Shown piece by piece: positions 1 to 9,050 of a DNA stretch of 64,000 bases. This DNA comes from Streptococcus varani (GTDB lineage: Bacteria > Bacillota > Bacilli > Lactobacillales > Streptococcaceae). The stretch lies in the NCBI RefSeq assembly GCF_001375655.1, contig NZ_CTEN01000004.1, positions 371,359-435,358 of the forward strand, given 5' to 3'. Below the pieces are notes generated by a model, which was not told the DNA's origin, ran no database searches, and saw nothing but the letters and a program-made list of their open reading frames with translations. The translations under genes and the position numbers were made by a program. Positions within the stretch are counted from its first letter, which is position 1. Every line of letters starts with the position of its first letter.

Positions 1-62
1 AGGTAGGTACCAAAACCCACAGCAGGAATGGTTAGGCCGTTATTCATTTGATAGGTTCTCAT
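1..62 (-). CDS. Aldo/keto reductase, N-terminal fragment (cut by window edge)
   Basis: Only the first 20 codons are in the window. They start MRTYQMNNGLTIPAVGFGTY, and the PAVGFGTY stretch is the first beta-strand signature of NAD(P)H-dependent aldo/keto reductases. The ATG lies at 62-60, preceded on the minus strand by an AGAGGAATATCT Shine-Dalgarno region. The substrate cannot be inferred from this fragment. It is transcribed away from the methionine transporter genes and is separated from them by a terminator. Confidence 0.75.
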   Translation of the reverse strand, partial: MRTYQMNNGLTIPAVGFGTY

Positions 63-120
63 AGATATTCCTCTTTTCTATATCAGGCAAGAAAACACTT
101 TTTCCTTCTATTTTAGTATA

Positions 121-150
121 ACAAAAACCAAGCTCAATCGCTTGGTTTTA
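121..150 (-). terminator. Rho-independent terminator after metP
   Basis: Minus-strand stem AACCAAGC / GCTTGGTT with a 6-nt loop followed by a T-run. It lies about 20 bp after the metP stop codon and would end the methionine transporter transcript. Confidence 0.85.
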
Positions 151-168
151 CTGGCTTGCTTCAAAGAT

Positions 169-861
169 TTAGCGATGGCTAACCTTACGTGTGAGAAGAT
201 CACCCAATAATTGAATACTAAAAATCATTAGAAGAATGAGTAACGTTGCTGTCCAAGTCACATCATGGTTGAAGCGATTGTATCCGTAGGAGATGGCTAC
301 ATTCCCAATACCGCCACCACCGATAGCACCGGCCATGGCTGTTTCTCCCACAAGAGAAATAAGGGTCACCGTAGAAACGCGGATAAGGTCTGGCAAACCT
401 TCACTGAGGTAGACCTTAATCAAGTCAAAACTGGTTGCCCCAGAAGCTTGTGCTGCTTCAATCACACCACGATCTAACTCGGATAAAACGACCTGAACCT
501 GACGAGTAAAGAAGGCGAAGGTTGCAACCGAAAGTGGGACAATAGCTGCCGTCGGACCAAGGTTCGTTTTGATCAAGAGGAAGGTTACTGGAGCTAAAAT
601 AAAGAGTAAGATAATAAAGGGTACAGCCCGGAAAACAGAGGTAATCTTATCTAAAATATGGAACACAACTCTGTTTTCCAAGACACCACCGGGAGCTGTT
701 AAGACTAGGAAAAGGCCAGTTAAGAGACCAATAAAGCCACCAATTAAGAAAGCCCAAATAGTCATATAAAGAGTTGTATAGGTCGCTGCTAACCAACCAT
801 TTGGTCCCGTCAGACCAATCTTATAAACATTGGGTAAATTTGTTTGAAGCCAATTACTCAT
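169..861 (-). CDS. metP: Methionine ABC transporter permease (MetI/MetP type)
   Basis: 230-residue integral membrane protein with about five hydrophobic segments. It has the BPD-type permease EAA-loop region around residues 130-160 (EAAQASGATSFDLIKVYLSEGLP), the contact point with the ATPase. Length and sequence fit MetI/MetP permeases of methionine uptake systems. The start is 1 bp from the metN stop codon, so the two genes are translationally coupled in one operon with the M20 peptidase gene and metQ. The methionine substrate is inferred from family and context (MetQ-like lipoprotein, MET-box). Confidence 0.93.
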   Translation of the reverse strand: MSNWLQTNLPNVYKIGLTGPNGWLAATYTTLYMTIWAFLIGGFIGLLTGLFLVLTAPGGVLENRVVFHILDKITSVFRAVPFIILLFILAPVTFLLIKTNLGPTAAIVPLSVATFAFFTRQVQVVLSELDRGVIEAAQASGATSFDLIKVYLSEGLPDLIRVSTVTLISLVGETAMAGAIGGGGIGNVAISYGYNRFNHDVTWTATLLILLMIFSIQLLGDLLTRKVSHR

Positions 862-1926
862 CTAGGCACCTCTTTTCAATACTGTTAATTCGACACCAGC
901 TTCAATGATTGCTTGTTGAGCTGACTCCAGAGCTTCTGGCTGGCCTGATAAGACAACCACTAATTCACCAACAGGGGTATCATCTAAAATCTCAATATTG
1001 CCATATAAAATGTTGGCTGTGACTTCAAATCGCTTATAGATATCGTTCAAAATCGGCTCATCCGTTGTATGACCAGCATATTTGAGTTGAGCCAGGATTG
1101 AATTTGCCGCCATATCTTCTACGATATCTTGTTTTTCAATCTTGACCATCGCCTCGTCAATTCCTGTTGCAGTTTTGATAAATTCTTGTGTCAAGGCTTG
1201 TTTAGGGTGAGAGAAAATTTCCAAGACAGAACCCTCTTCAATCAACTCACCATTTTGCATGACCGCCACTCGGTTACAGATATCCTTGACAATCTGCATT
1301 TCATGGGTAATCATGACCACCGTTAGTCCCAACTTACGATTGAGGTCCTGTAAGAGGGCTAAGATTTGCTTGGTTGTCTTTGGATCCAAAGCCGAAGTTG
1401 ATTCATCTGAAATAAGGATTTCTGGATCATTTGCAAGAGCACGGGCAATGGCTACACGCTGTTTTTGCCCCCCAGAGAGCTGCGCAGGATAGTTGTCCGC
1501 ACGATCAGCCAAACCAACCAACTCCAACAATTCTTCCACCTTGGTCCGACGCTCTGCTTTGCTCAAATCAGAATGTCTGAGAGCAAAAGCTACATTTTGA
1601 CGAGCGGTTTTTTGAGCCATAAGGTTGAAGTGCTGGAAAATCATCCCGATTTTCTGGCGTTTCTGACGAAGGGCAGCAGGATTTAGTTGCACCCGACCAT
1701 CTGCATAGGTTACTTGATCACCGATGGTGATTTTACCCGCAGTCGGAATCTGAAGGAGGTTAATAACACGGACCAACGTCGACTTACCGGCACCCGAATA
1801 ACCTACGATTCCATAGATATCCCCTTTCTTGATGGTCACTGAAACATCTTTAACAGCTTCAATAACTCGTTTTTTCTGGTGAAAGGTAATATCAATATTT
1901 TCTAGTTGAATAATGGTTTCACTCAT
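862..1926 (-). CDS. metN: Methionine ABC transporter ATP-binding protein MetN
   Basis: 354-residue ABC ATPase. Walker [10 protein letters not shown] is at residues 42-50, the LSGGQ signature near residue 150, and Walker B plus the switch region [11 protein letters not shown] follow. The last 90 residues form the C-terminal NIL/ACT-like domain that in MetN enzymes binds methionine and inhibits transport when the cell is replete. The start overlaps the end of the M20 peptidase gene by 8 nt. It energises uptake together with MetP and the lipoprotein MetQ. Confidence 0.95.
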   Translation of the reverse strand: MSETIIQLENIDITFHQKKRVIEAVKDVSVTIKKGDIYGIVGYSGAGKSTLVRVINLLQIPTAGKITIGDQVTYADGRVQLNPAALRQKRQKIGMIFQHFNLMAQKTARQNVAFALRHSDLSKAERRTKVEELLELVGLADRADNYPAQLSGGQKQRVAIARALANDPEILISDESTSALDPKTTKQILALLQDLNRKLGLTVVMITHEMQIVKDICNRVAVMQNGELIEEGSVLEIFSHPKQALTQEFIKTATGIDEAMVKIEKQDIVEDMAANSILAQLKYAGHTTDEPILNDIYKRFEVTANILYGNIEILDDTPVGELVVVLSGQPEALESAQQAIIEAGVELTVLKRGA

Positions 1927-3277
1927 AACTTCTGATTAACTCCTCTATCATTTCTATATGGGTCAAATAATCTGTCACTTTCACGTTTTCATCCCCACCA
2001 TGATCACGACTGTTTGGATGACCAATCCCAAAGGCTGCAATAGGTACTTGCAAGGCATGGAAGACCTGATGCATAGGACCAGTTCCGGCTGTTGTTGGCA
2101 AGACCGCTACTCCATTATCTGAAAAATTCTCCGCAATGTCAATGACCTTGAGAATACCCGGTGCAGTCATATCACTGCGATAGCCTTCCTCTCCCAAGGT
2201 ATAAACCAAATCAACCTTTTCAAAACCATTTCTAATCAGTTGGGCTTGGATCTGTTGAAAGACTTTTTGCGGATGCATACCTGGCACAAGCCTCACTTCT
2301 AATTTAGCGGAAGCTTCTGCTGGCAAGATCGTTTTGACTCCTTGACCTTGATACCCCGTCTTGATTCCTTGAATAGAAAGAGAGGGTTCGAAAAAAAGAG
2401 TTCTCAACAGTTCGTCTTGCCGCTTGGTCAAGAGGGGCAGTTGCAAATCATAGATTTTTTCTAAATCATCTTGCTCTACTTGAGCATATTTGCGTACCAA
2501 GTCCATCTCGTGTTCACTTGCTGGAAAAATATCTTCGTAGATGCCCTCTACCAATATCTTACCAGATTGATCGCGTAGACTAGAGAGAGCATTGATCAGA
2601 TACCAGGAACTACTATCGATAATACCGCCAAATTTTGAATGAATATCAACATCTGCACTTTTAACAAAGGCGTCAAAGGTGAGGATCCCTTTGGTACCAC
2701 CGGAGATTTCCATCTGCCCATCTTTATTAAAAATTCCTTGTTCCCATACCAAAAGATCCGCCCCACGCAACTTATCTTGGTATTTTGCAAGGTACTTCTC
2801 CAAATCAACCGAAGCTGATTCTTCTGCTCCTTCAATGATGAAGAGGATATTGACGGGCAATTCAGCTTGATGTTCTAGGTACTTTTGGATAGCTGTTAGA
2901 CGGGCAGTAATATGACCCTTATCATCATCGACGCCTCTACCATACATAAATCCATCTCGAATATCCAAGTCAAAAGGCTCAGTTGTCCAGATTTGATCTT
3001 CATCAGCCGGTTGCACATCGTAGTGGTTGTAGAAAATCAAGCTCTTAGCATCCGCCTTCTTACTCATGAATTTTGCAACAAGGAAGGGAGCTCTGTAACT
3101 TGTATCTAGAATAACCTGGGCTCCGGCTGCCTGAAAAATTCCTTTCAGGTAATGAGCTGTTTCAGTTAAACCCGTCTCTTGAGCAAAAATACTCTTATAG
3201 GCAATTAGTTTTTTCAAGACCTGAATATAATGCTGAACCAATGGATCGCTTTCTAATCTTTGTCGTGCTTCCTGCAT
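1919..3277 (-). CDS. M20-family metallopeptidase (dipeptidase-like) within the methionine transporter operon
   Basis: 452 residues from the ATG at 3277-3275, chosen because AAGGGAG lies about 6 nt upstream; the open frame extends further upstream without a ribosome binding site. Motifs of the M20/M25/M40 zinc peptidase family are clear: NHYDVQPAD (metal ligand His and catalytic Asp), GVDDDKGH (bridging Asp), IEGAEES (general base Glu and metal Glu) and a C-terminal [12 protein letters not shown]. It is probably cytosolic and releases amino acids from dipeptides or acylated amino acids. Its place between metQ and metN suggests that it processes methionine-containing or blocked methionine substrates; this is inference. 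Confidence 0.88.
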   Translation of the reverse strand: MQEARQRLESDPLVQHYIQVLKKLIAYKSIFAQETGLTETAHYLKGIFQAAGAQVILDTSYRAPFLVAKFMSKKADAKSLIFYNHYDVQPADEDQIWTTEPFDLDIRDGFMYGRGVDDDKGHITARLTAIQKYLEHQAELPVNILFIIEGAEESASVDLEKYLAKYQDKLRGADLLVWEQGIFNKDGQMEISGGTKGILTFDAFVKSADVDIHSKFGGIIDSSSWYLINALSSLRDQSGKILVEGIYEDIFPASEHEMDLVRKYAQVEQDDLEKIYDLQLPLLTKRQDELLRTLFFEPSLSIQGIKTGYQGQGVKTILPAEASAKLEVRLVPGMHPQKVFQQIQAQLIRNGFEKVDLVYTLGEEGYRSDMTAPGILKVIDIAENFSDNGVAVLPTTAGTGPMHQVFHALQVPIAAFGIGHPNSRDHGGDENVKVTDYLTHIEMIEELIRSYE

Positions 3278-3295
3278 CTCTTTCTCCCTTAAAAC

Positions 3296-3330
3296 ACAAA
3301 TACGGCTTGCTTGCACACGCCCATATTTGT
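3296..3330 (-). other. Intercistronic stem-loop between metQ and the M20 peptidase gene
   Basis: Inverted repeat ACAAATA...TATTTGT, extended by GGC/GCC, lying in the 84-bp gap between the metQ stop and the peptidase start. It is followed on the minus strand by GTTTTAAGG. It could be a weak attenuator or an mRNA-stabilising hairpin that raises the lipoprotein:transporter ratio; the strand placement supports this but the function is inferred. Confidence 0.45.
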
Positions 3331-3361
3331 TTCTTATTCTGTCAAAGACGATTATCTAAGA

Positions 3362-4237
3362 TTAATTTGTTGACGGAGCAGCTTCCCAAGCTGGTACGTC
3401 AATACCGTTTGAGGAATCGCTAAGAATTTTAGCTACTTCTTCTGTTTGGTAAGCTTTAATCAAGGTCTTGATTGCATCCGCTTTATCTGATTTTTCCCAG
3501 TCTTTTTGAGCTGCAATCACGTTAACCCATTGTTTTGATTCTGGTGTGATTTCTTCTTTAAAGAGAACAGTCGCATAGTCAACACCTGCATCTACAGCAT
3601 AGTTGTTGTTAATGATGGCTGCATCTACTGATGTGCGGGTTGCAGCTGTTTGGCTAGCATCCAATTCCTTAATATCCAATTTCTTTGGATTCTCAGAAAT
3701 ATTGACGATTGTCGCTAACTCTTCTCCCGATACATTCAACTTGATCAAACCAGCAGTTTGAAGAAGGTAGAGGGCACGGCTTTCGTTGGTTGGATCATTT
3801 GGCACAGAGATTACTGCACCATCTGGTAATTCTGAAATAGTTTTGTATTTCACCTTTTCGCCATCCAAACCTGAGAAGATACGAAGTGGGCTAATGAGGG
3901 TATCTGCTGCTGCCACCAAATCTCCCTTATTTTCTGAATTCCAGTTATTAAGGAAATTGTAATGTTGGAAAGCGTTGACATCGATTTCACCATTGGCAAG
4001 GGCTTTATTTGGCTGTGAGTAGTCTGTAAATTCAACAAAATCTAATTTCAAACCATCTTTTTCTGCCAAGTCACTAACCTTTTCCCAAAGTGGCTCCGTC
4101 GCATCTGTACGTGTCATGATTCCGACCTTAAGGGTATTTTCATCTGTTTTTGAACCAGATGATGGGGCACAAGCTGCTAAAGTCACCACAGATAATGCTG
4201 CTACAGTTGCAAATCCAAATAGTTTTTTAAAGTTCAT
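3362..4237 (-). CDS. metQ: Methionine-binding lipoprotein MetQ (NlpA family)
   Basis: 291-residue precursor with a lipoprotein signal peptide. The lipobox LAAC places the acylated Cys at residue 23. The mature part is an NlpA-family periplasmic-binding fold (NTLKVGIMTRTDATEPLWEKV at the start). The ATG is preceded by TGGAGATTAACTT. It is the first gene of the operon metQ - M20 peptidase - metN - metP. The protein is membrane-anchored on the outer face and delivers methionine to MetP/MetN. A candidate MET-box is about 140 bp upstream. Confidence 0.93.
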   Translation of the reverse strand: MNFKKLFGFATVAALSVVTLAACAPSSGSKTDENTLKVGIMTRTDATEPLWEKVSDLAEKDGLKLDFVEFTDYSQPNKALANGEIDVNAFQHYNFLNNWNSENKGDLVAAADTLISPLRIFSGLDGEKVKYKTISELPDGAVISVPNDPTNESRALYLLQTAGLIKLNVSGEELATIVNISENPKKLDIKELDASQTAATRTSVDAAIINNNYAVDAGVDYATVLFKEEITPESKQWVNVIAAQKDWEKSDKADAIKTLIKAYQTEEVAKILSDSSNGIDVPAWEAAPSTN

Positions 4238-4308
4238 AAGTTAATCTCCATTTCTTGAGTTCGTTTTTCACTCGCTCATATTTAACTGTTCTTATCTTAA
4301 CATAGGAG

Positions 4309-4337
4309 TTATGAATTGACTAGTAGAGATTTTTTAA
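4309..4337 (-). promoter_or_regulatory. Probable metQ promoter region
   Basis: On the minus strand an extended -10 (TGTTAAGAT) lies 17 bp downstream of a weak TAGTCA -35-like hexamer, in the 200-bp gap before metQ. A poor -35 fits a promoter that needs an activator bound upstream. Boundaries are approximate and no start site is known. Confidence 0.4.
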
Positions 4338-4377
4338 GTGCTACTTAAAAAATTTTTATGACCTTTTTGTATCAGTT

Positions 4378-4392
4378 ATAGTTTTTAGCTAT
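4378..4392 (-). promoter_or_regulatory. Candidate MET-box (MtaR/MetR site)
   Basis: ATAGTTTTTAGCTAT is a near-perfect match to the streptococcal MET-box palindrome (ATAGTT-TNA-AACTAT type). It lies upstream of the metQ promoter region, the expected place for the LysR-type activator MtaR that controls methionine genes in streptococci. The consensus is quoted from memory; binding is inferred. Confidence 0.6.
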
Positions 4393-4407
4393 AACTCTTT
4401 TTGATCA

Positions 4408-4431
4408 AAAGAAAACCAGCCATTACTGGCT
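4408..4431 (-). terminator. Terminator after the C26 peptidase gene
   Basis: Minus-strand AGCCA-gtaa-TGGCT stem followed by GGTTTTCTTTT, starting 5 bp after the stop codon. Confidence 0.7.
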
Positions 4432-4435
4432 AGTA

Positions 4436-5125
4436 TTATAGAGTTTTAACTAAGTAATCAAAGAGTCGTTGGTTACTAGAACAATTTTTTGCTAGAAATT
4501 CTGGGTGCCATTGAATGCCGAGAATAGCATGCTGTCCTTTACTTTCATAAGCTTCAATGGTACCATCGCGAGGGTCATGAGCCGTTGCTACCAAATCTGC
4601 TGCCAATTCCTTAATGGACTGGCGATGGAAAGAGTTGATCTGGGTCCCAACTTGAAAGAGTTGACTAACGCGACTGTTGGGTTTTATGTCAATCTGATGA
4701 GAGGTCCCTAGAACATCTTCTTGCCAGTGATCTTGAATCGATTGGTGCAAACTGCCACCCAAAGCGACATTGACCAATTGCATACCACGACATACTGCAA
4801 AAATTGGTTTCTTTTGACGAAGAGCTTCTTTAATCAGGGCCAACTCGAATTCATCACGAGCCAAGGAATAATCATCACTCTCAATTTCTTTTTCCTGACC
4901 ATAAAAGCGAGGGTCCACATTTTGTCCACCAGAGAGAATCAGTTTATCCACCACATATACATAATCCTTGGCCATTTCTGGCTGACCGATGGGGATAACG
5001 ATAGGAAGACCACCAGCCTGCTTGACTCCTTCAGAAAGATCCTTAGCTACAGCTACATACTGGATACCAGACATGGCTGGCATTTCTTTTTCGTTTCCTG
5101 TAATTCCGACAATTACCTTTGCCAT
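4436..5125 (-). CDS. Class I glutamine-amidotransferase-like peptidase C26 (gamma-glutamyl hydrolase family)
   Basis: 229 residues from the ATG at 5125-5123, selected by GAGGAG 7 nt upstream; a longer open frame lacks a ribosome binding site. The nucleophile motif FAVCRGMQ (Cys112) is present, as are NVALGGSLHQ and a C-terminal WHPEF His-Glu pair, so the catalytic triad is complete. PuuD-like enzymes of this family hydrolyse gamma-glutamyl-GABA or related gamma-glutamyl amides in the cytosol. No polyamine genes are nearby, so the substrate is unknown. It is monocistronic, with its own terminator. Confidence 0.82.
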   Translation of the reverse strand: MAKVIVGITGNEKEMPAMSGIQYVAVAKDLSEGVKQAGGLPIVIPIGQPEMAKDYVYVVDKLILSGGQNVDPRFYGQEKEIESDDYSLARDEFELALIKEALRQKKPIFAVCRGMQLVNVALGGSLHQSIQDHWQEDVLGTSHQIDIKPNSRVSQLFQVGTQINSFHRQSIKELAADLVATAHDPRDGTIEAYESKGQHAILGIQWHPEFLAKNCSSNQRLFDYLVKTL

Positions 5126-5237
5126 CTCTGTATCTCCTCTCATTCATTTTTATAGTCATTTGAATTAGCTTGATACGTTGTCACTATCAGTTTGCCGTAC
5201 TCTAGTTGAGAGGAACTTAGTTCCTTCTATTTCCAAC

Positions 5238-5267
5238 CTCCAACAGTCTATTCCCAGACTGTTGGAG
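5238..5267. repeat. Stem-loop of a short dispersed repeat
   Basis: Perfect 12-bp inverted repeat CTCCAACAGTCT / AGACTGTTGGAG with a 6-nt loop, in the gap between the C26 gene and the Opp operon. A related stem (CAAACAGTCT...AGACCGTTTG) occurs at about 25930-25952, which points to a dispersed intergenic element and not to a terminator; no T-run follows. Confidence 0.5.
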
Positions 5268-5385
5268 CAGCCTGCGTCTCAGTTCCTAGTCCAAAACTTA
5301 ATTCATTCGACTATATTATCATAACACGCCCGTTTTTTCCTGTCTAATATATAAAATTTAAGTGTCCATAAAGATTTTTAAAGAA

Positions 5386-5413
5386 GAAAAAACAATAGCC
5401 ACAGGGACTATTG
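5386..5413 (-). terminator. Terminator of the Opp-type operon
   Basis: Minus-strand CAATAG...CTATTG stem with a TTTTTT tail, overlapping the last codons of the second ATPase gene. Confidence 0.8.
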
Positions 5414-6286
5414 CTTGGTTTGTCTAACAAAATGTTGAGTATCAACCTCTACCCATTGGTCATCTTCGGATAATTTAAAATCTGTGATTTTCGTAGAAAT
5501 TTCCTCTAGTTGTTTCCTAGCTTGAGCTGGTGAAAGAGGTAAATTAGCTGAAAGCAAGTACTGGGTATAGGGATGCTTTGGACTGGCAAAAAGTTGATCT
5601 GCAGGTGCCAACTCAACCAGAGCTCCCTTGTAGAGGACAGCGATACGATGGGCGAAGTGCCTAACTACCGTTAAATCATGAGAAATAAAGAGATAAGACA
5701 GGTCAAACTCATCCTGCAATTCTGACAAGAGTTTTAAGATTTGCGCCTGGATGGATACATCCAAAGCCGAGGTCGGCTCATCACACACTACAAACTGAGG
5801 ACGGGAAACAATCGCTCGGGCAATACCGATTCGCTGACGTTGTCCACCAGAAAATGACTTGGGCCGCTTGTGGACCGCTTCACCTGTAATTCCAACACGC
5901 TCTAGAAGGGCTAAGGCCATCTTCTCTGCTTCCACTTTAGACAACTTGTACAGCGGTTCTTTGACTAATTCTAGGGCAGAAAGATAGGGATTGAGAGCAG
6001 AGAAAGGATCCTGATAAATGATTTGCAAGGCCTGATTATCTAGTTCTGTTTGAGATAAACCCTCATAATCGATTTGACCCTGACTGGGTTTTTCTAGACC
6101 TAAAATCAGTTTAGCCAAGGTCGATTTCCCACTGCCAGATTCACCGACCAGACCTAGAGTTTCCCCCTTATAGAGAGTGAGATTGACACCATCTACTGCT
6201 AGATGCCGGTGTTCTTTGCCAAAAATAGTTTTCTTGCTGTATACTTTCTGAAGATCTTTCACAGAAATAAGTGCCTGTTTGGACAT
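5408..6286 (-). CDS. Peptide/nickel-type ABC transporter ATP-binding protein (OppF-like)
   Basis: 292 residues. Walker A GLVGESGSGKST near residues 48-59, ABC signature FSGGQRQRIGIARA, Walker B VVCDEPTSALD, and the C-terminal oligopeptide-transporter extension beginning at KHPYTQYLL. It is the last gene of a five-gene operon (binding protein, two permeases, two ATPases) and starts 3 bp after the preceding ATPase gene. It forms the nucleotide-binding heterodimer with that protein. The substrate, probably peptides, cannot be fixed from sequence alone. Confidence 0.9.
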   Translation of the reverse strand: MSKQALISVKDLQKVYSKKTIFGKEHRHLAVDGVNLTLYKGETLGLVGESGSGKSTLAKLILGLEKPSQGQIDYEGLSQTELDNQALQIIYQDPFSALNPYLSALELVKEPLYKLSKVEAEKMALALLERVGITGEAVHKRPKSFSGGQRQRIGIARAIVSRPQFVVCDEPTSALDVSIQAQILKLLSELQDEFDLSYLFISHDLTVVRHFAHRIAVLYKGALVELAPADQLFASPKHPYTQYLLSANLPLSPAQARKQLEEISTKITDFKLSEDDQWVEVDTQHFVRQTKQ

Positions 6287-6289
6287 GGG

Positions 6290-7144
6290 CTAATCCTCCC
6301 CTCTGACAAAGTGCGTTTCTGAAATGGCTATAAAAGAACCATTCGGATAATGAGTTGCCTTCATTTGTGGAGTCTCTTCCACATCCAGACGGGCCGCTTG
6401 GAGTAGTTGCTGAGTATAGGGATGTTGTGGATTTTCAAAGATTTCCTCTACGTTTCCTTCTTCTACCACTTGACCAGACCTCATGACCTTGACTTGATCA
6501 CAGAGACCTGCGATAACACCAAAGTCATGGCTAACGATAATAACCGTCAAGTCTAAACTTTCTTGCAATTCTTTAATCAGGGCCAAAATTTGAGCCTGAA
6601 TGGTCACATCCAAGGCAGTTGTTGGCTCATCCGCAATCAAAACACGTGGCTCTGCCAATAAAGCCATAGCAATCAAAATCCGCTGCCGCATCCCCCCTGA
6701 AAATTCGAAAGGATATTGGTTCAAACGCTGAGCTGGATTGGCTATACCAACCTTAGTAAGAATATCCAGCATTTTTTCCTTGCCTTGATTTTTAGAAAGT
6801 TCTGGACTAAAGCGTTCAATAATTTCTTCCAAATGATAACCAATCTTTCGCAAAGGGTTTAGAGAGGTCATGGGATCTTGGAAAATCATAGCCATAGGCA
6901 AATGAGCAAAATCGCTAACTGGATGCCCTTCAAAATCTAAACGATCATAGCTAGCCTCCAGATTTTTGGGCTGAATGCCCATGAGTGACTTGACGGTCAG
7001 ACTTTTCCCACTCCCTGATTCACCAACGATGCCAAGGATTTTTCCTTTGGCAACCGAGATGGAAACATTGGACACCAAGGTTTGGATTTCTTTTCCCTTA
7101 GGATAGGAAATCGTCAGATTTTCTAAATGGATGGAATGGCTCAT
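6290..7144 (-). CDS. Peptide/nickel-type ABC transporter ATP-binding protein (OppD-like)
   Basis: 284 residues from the ATG at 7144, which overlaps the permease stop codon by 1 nt (TGATG) and follows AGAGGTGATT. Walker A GIVGESGSGKS, signature FSGGMRQRILIAMALL, Walker B LIADEPTTALD, and the family-typical HPYTQQLLQAA extension near the C-terminus. It pairs with the OppF-like ATPase. Confidence 0.9.
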   Translation of the reverse strand: MSHSIHLENLTISYPKGKEIQTLVSNVSISVAKGKILGIVGESGSGKSLTVKSLMGIQPKNLEASYDRLDFEGHPVSDFAHLPMAMIFQDPMTSLNPLRKIGYHLEEIIERFSPELSKNQGKEKMLDILTKVGIANPAQRLNQYPFEFSGGMRQRILIAMALLAEPRVLIADEPTTALDVTIQAQILALIKELQESLDLTVIIVSHDFGVIAGLCDQVKVMRSGQVVEEGNVEEIFENPQHPYTQQLLQAARLDVEETPQMKATHYPNGSFIAISETHFVRGED

Positions 7145-7974
7145 CAAATCACCTCTTTCTGTAAACTATCCCGGATTAAATCTCCGACATTATTGAAAGA
7201 ATAAATGGTCAAGAGAATAAAGAGTCCCGGTAGAATAGCCATGTAAGGGGCAGACTGTAGGGTAGATTGGGCATTTTGCAAGAGACTGCCCCAGGAAGCC
7301 TGAGGCTGTTGGATCCCTATGCCCAAGAAAGAGAGAGCAGATTCTGTCATAATGGCCGAGGAAATACTGCTGGAAGCTGCCACAATCAAGGTAGGTAGAA
7401 TAGAGGGCAGAATATGCCGTCTGATAATGGTCAAAGGCTGAACTCCGATAAAGCGGGCATAATTGACATAATCATGGGTCTTAGCAGAGAGCGTTTCTCC
7501 TCGAATCAATCTAGAAATTCGCATCCAAGAGAAGCCACCAATAACAATGATAATGGTCGTTAAGCCTGGTTTTAGGAAGACAGAGAGAACGATAACCAAC
7601 ACTAGCCAAGGGATAGAGGAGAGAACATCCACTGTCCTCATCAAAACACTATCCACCCAGCCACCAAAATAACCAGCTGTAATGCCCACCAAAGTACCAA
7701 TTAAAACGGAGGCCAGCATAGCCAAAACACCGACCAAAAGAGAGATTCGCCCTCCGTAGAGAACACGCGCCAAATAATCCCGTCCCATATTGTCCGTTCC
7801 AAATAAATAGTCCAGGCTAGGTGCTTGATTCATCTGAGTGATATTTGTACTAGTAGGATTCAGGGGAAAAAGAGGCAGACTGATGGACAAGAGAACCAAG
7901 AAGAGCAAAAAGAACACAGAAAACAGATAAAGCGGCGACGACAAGATCTGAGTTTTAAATTGTTTGAAAAACAT
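7144..7974 (-). CDS. Peptide/nickel-type ABC transporter permease (OppC-like)
   Basis: 276 residues. An N-terminal transmembrane helix is followed by the OppC-type segment FGTDNMGRDYLARVLYG and the BPD permease domain with the EAA loop near residue 170 (ARFIGVQPLTIIRRHILPS). The start overlaps the OppB-like stop codon by 1 nt (TAATG), with GGAGGTGAC upstream, so the two permeases are translationally coupled and should form a heterodimer. Confidence 0.9.
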   Translation of the reverse strand: MFFKQFKTQILSSPLYLFSVFFLLFLVLLSISLPLFPLNPTSTNITQMNQAPSLDYLFGTDNMGRDYLARVLYGGRISLLVGVLAMLASVLIGTLVGITAGYFGGWVDSVLMRTVDVLSSIPWLVLVIVLSVFLKPGLTTIIIVIGGFSWMRISRLIRGETLSAKTHDYVNYARFIGVQPLTIIRRHILPSILPTLIVAASSSISSAIMTESALSFLGIGIQQPQASWGSLLQNAQSTLQSAPYMAILPGLFILLTIYSFNNVGDLIRDSLQKEVI

Positions 7975-8933
7975 TAGCTGTCACCTCCTCTTGTAATGCG
8001 TGGATCGACGATGGAATAGAGAATATCTGACAAGAGATTTCCTAAAATAACCAGAGTTGCTGAAAAGAGCATAACTGCCATGATAACAGGATAATCCAAA
8101 GACCTCGTTGCCGTCGTTAAATAGGGACCAACTCCTGGCCAGGAAAAAATCGTTTCTGTAATCAAGGCTCCGGTTACCAACATAGGCAGTGCCAAGCCGA
8201 TTTGAGTGACGATAGGAATGAGCACATTGCGGACGATATGTTTGCCAAAAATCTCTTTCTTACTGGCCTGAAAAGCCTCTTGAACTGTCACATAATCCTT
8301 GTCTACCTCCACGATAGCCGAAGCCCGAATGTAGCGTAGTAAATCTGGCATAAAGACCATCACTAGCGTCAGATAGGGAAGTACCAGATGAGAGAGATAG
8401 TCCCCAAAATCACCTTCTTTACCCAGTGTGTGCATCCCTATAAAAGGAAAGAGTTCTAGGCGGTAACCGAAGAAATAAATCAAAATCATAGCAAACCAGA
8501 ATGACGGCACCGCAATCCCTAGAGAAGCAAAACCATCAATAGCTCGGTCCAACCATTTACCGCGATTAGCAGCTGAAAGAAGGCCAAGGGCAACCGCTAA
8601 AAGGAGGGCCGTCACATAAGCTGGAAGAACCAAGGATAGGGTATTGGGAATTTTTTCTGCTAAATCGCCTGCAATCCCATGGTGGGATGAGAGGGAATTA
8701 CCAAGATTGCCTGATAGAATATTCTTTAACCAGATAAAGTACTGGATCAAAAAGGGTTGATCCAATCCATTTTGTTGTCTTAAAATCTCAACTTGTTCGG
8801 CAGTCATATTGGGCGTGGTCAATGAATCAATGACATCAAAAGGCGCCACATATATCAGCGAGAAAACAAGAAAGGAAATCACTAGTAAGAGAGGAATAGC
8901 CTGAGCCATTCGTTTGAGAATGTATGTAAGCAT
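7974..8933 (-). CDS. Peptide/nickel-type ABC transporter permease (OppB-like)
   Basis: 319 residues from the ATG at 8933-8931, preceded by TTAGGAGTCCT. The open frame reaches 12 codons further upstream, but that part runs through a stem-loop and has no ribosome binding site. An N-terminal helix, a conserved large external loop (RQQNGLDQPFLIQYFIWLKN) and the permease domain with an EAFQASKKEIFGKHIVRN loop are typical of OppB/DppB. Confidence 0.9.
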   Translation of the reverse strand: MLTYILKRMAQAIPLLLVISFLVFSLIYVAPFDVIDSLTTPNMTAEQVEILRQQNGLDQPFLIQYFIWLKNILSGNLGNSLSSHHGIAGDLAEKIPNTLSLVLPAYVTALLLAVALGLLSAANRGKWLDRAIDGFASLGIAVPSFWFAMILIYFFGYRLELFPFIGMHTLGKEGDFGDYLSHLVLPYLTLVMVFMPDLLRYIRASAIVEVDKDYVTVQEAFQASKKEIFGKHIVRNVLIPIVTQIGLALPMLVTGALITETIFSWPGVGPYLTTATRSLDYPVIMAVMLFSATLVILGNLLSDILYSIVDPRITRGGDS

Positions 8934-8951
8934 AGGACTCCTAAAAACGCG

Positions 8952-8991
8952 GATAAGAGTCTGGGACAATAATGTATTCCAGACTCTTATC
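8952..8991 (-). terminator. Partial terminator/attenuator between oppA-like and oppB-like genes
   Basis: Perfect 13-bp inverted repeat GATAAGAGTCTGG / CCAGACTCTTATC with a 14-nt loop, followed on the minus strand by CGCGTTTTT. It lies between the solute-binding gene and the permease genes, as is common where binding protein must exceed transporter. Its GAGTCTGGGACAA core also resembles the ends of the palindromic element at 24174-24330. Confidence 0.75.
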
Positions 8992-9050
8992 TCTATAACA
9001 TTTAGGCCGTTGGAACAAGAAAATCACTGTCTCATAGACTGATTTTTGTC

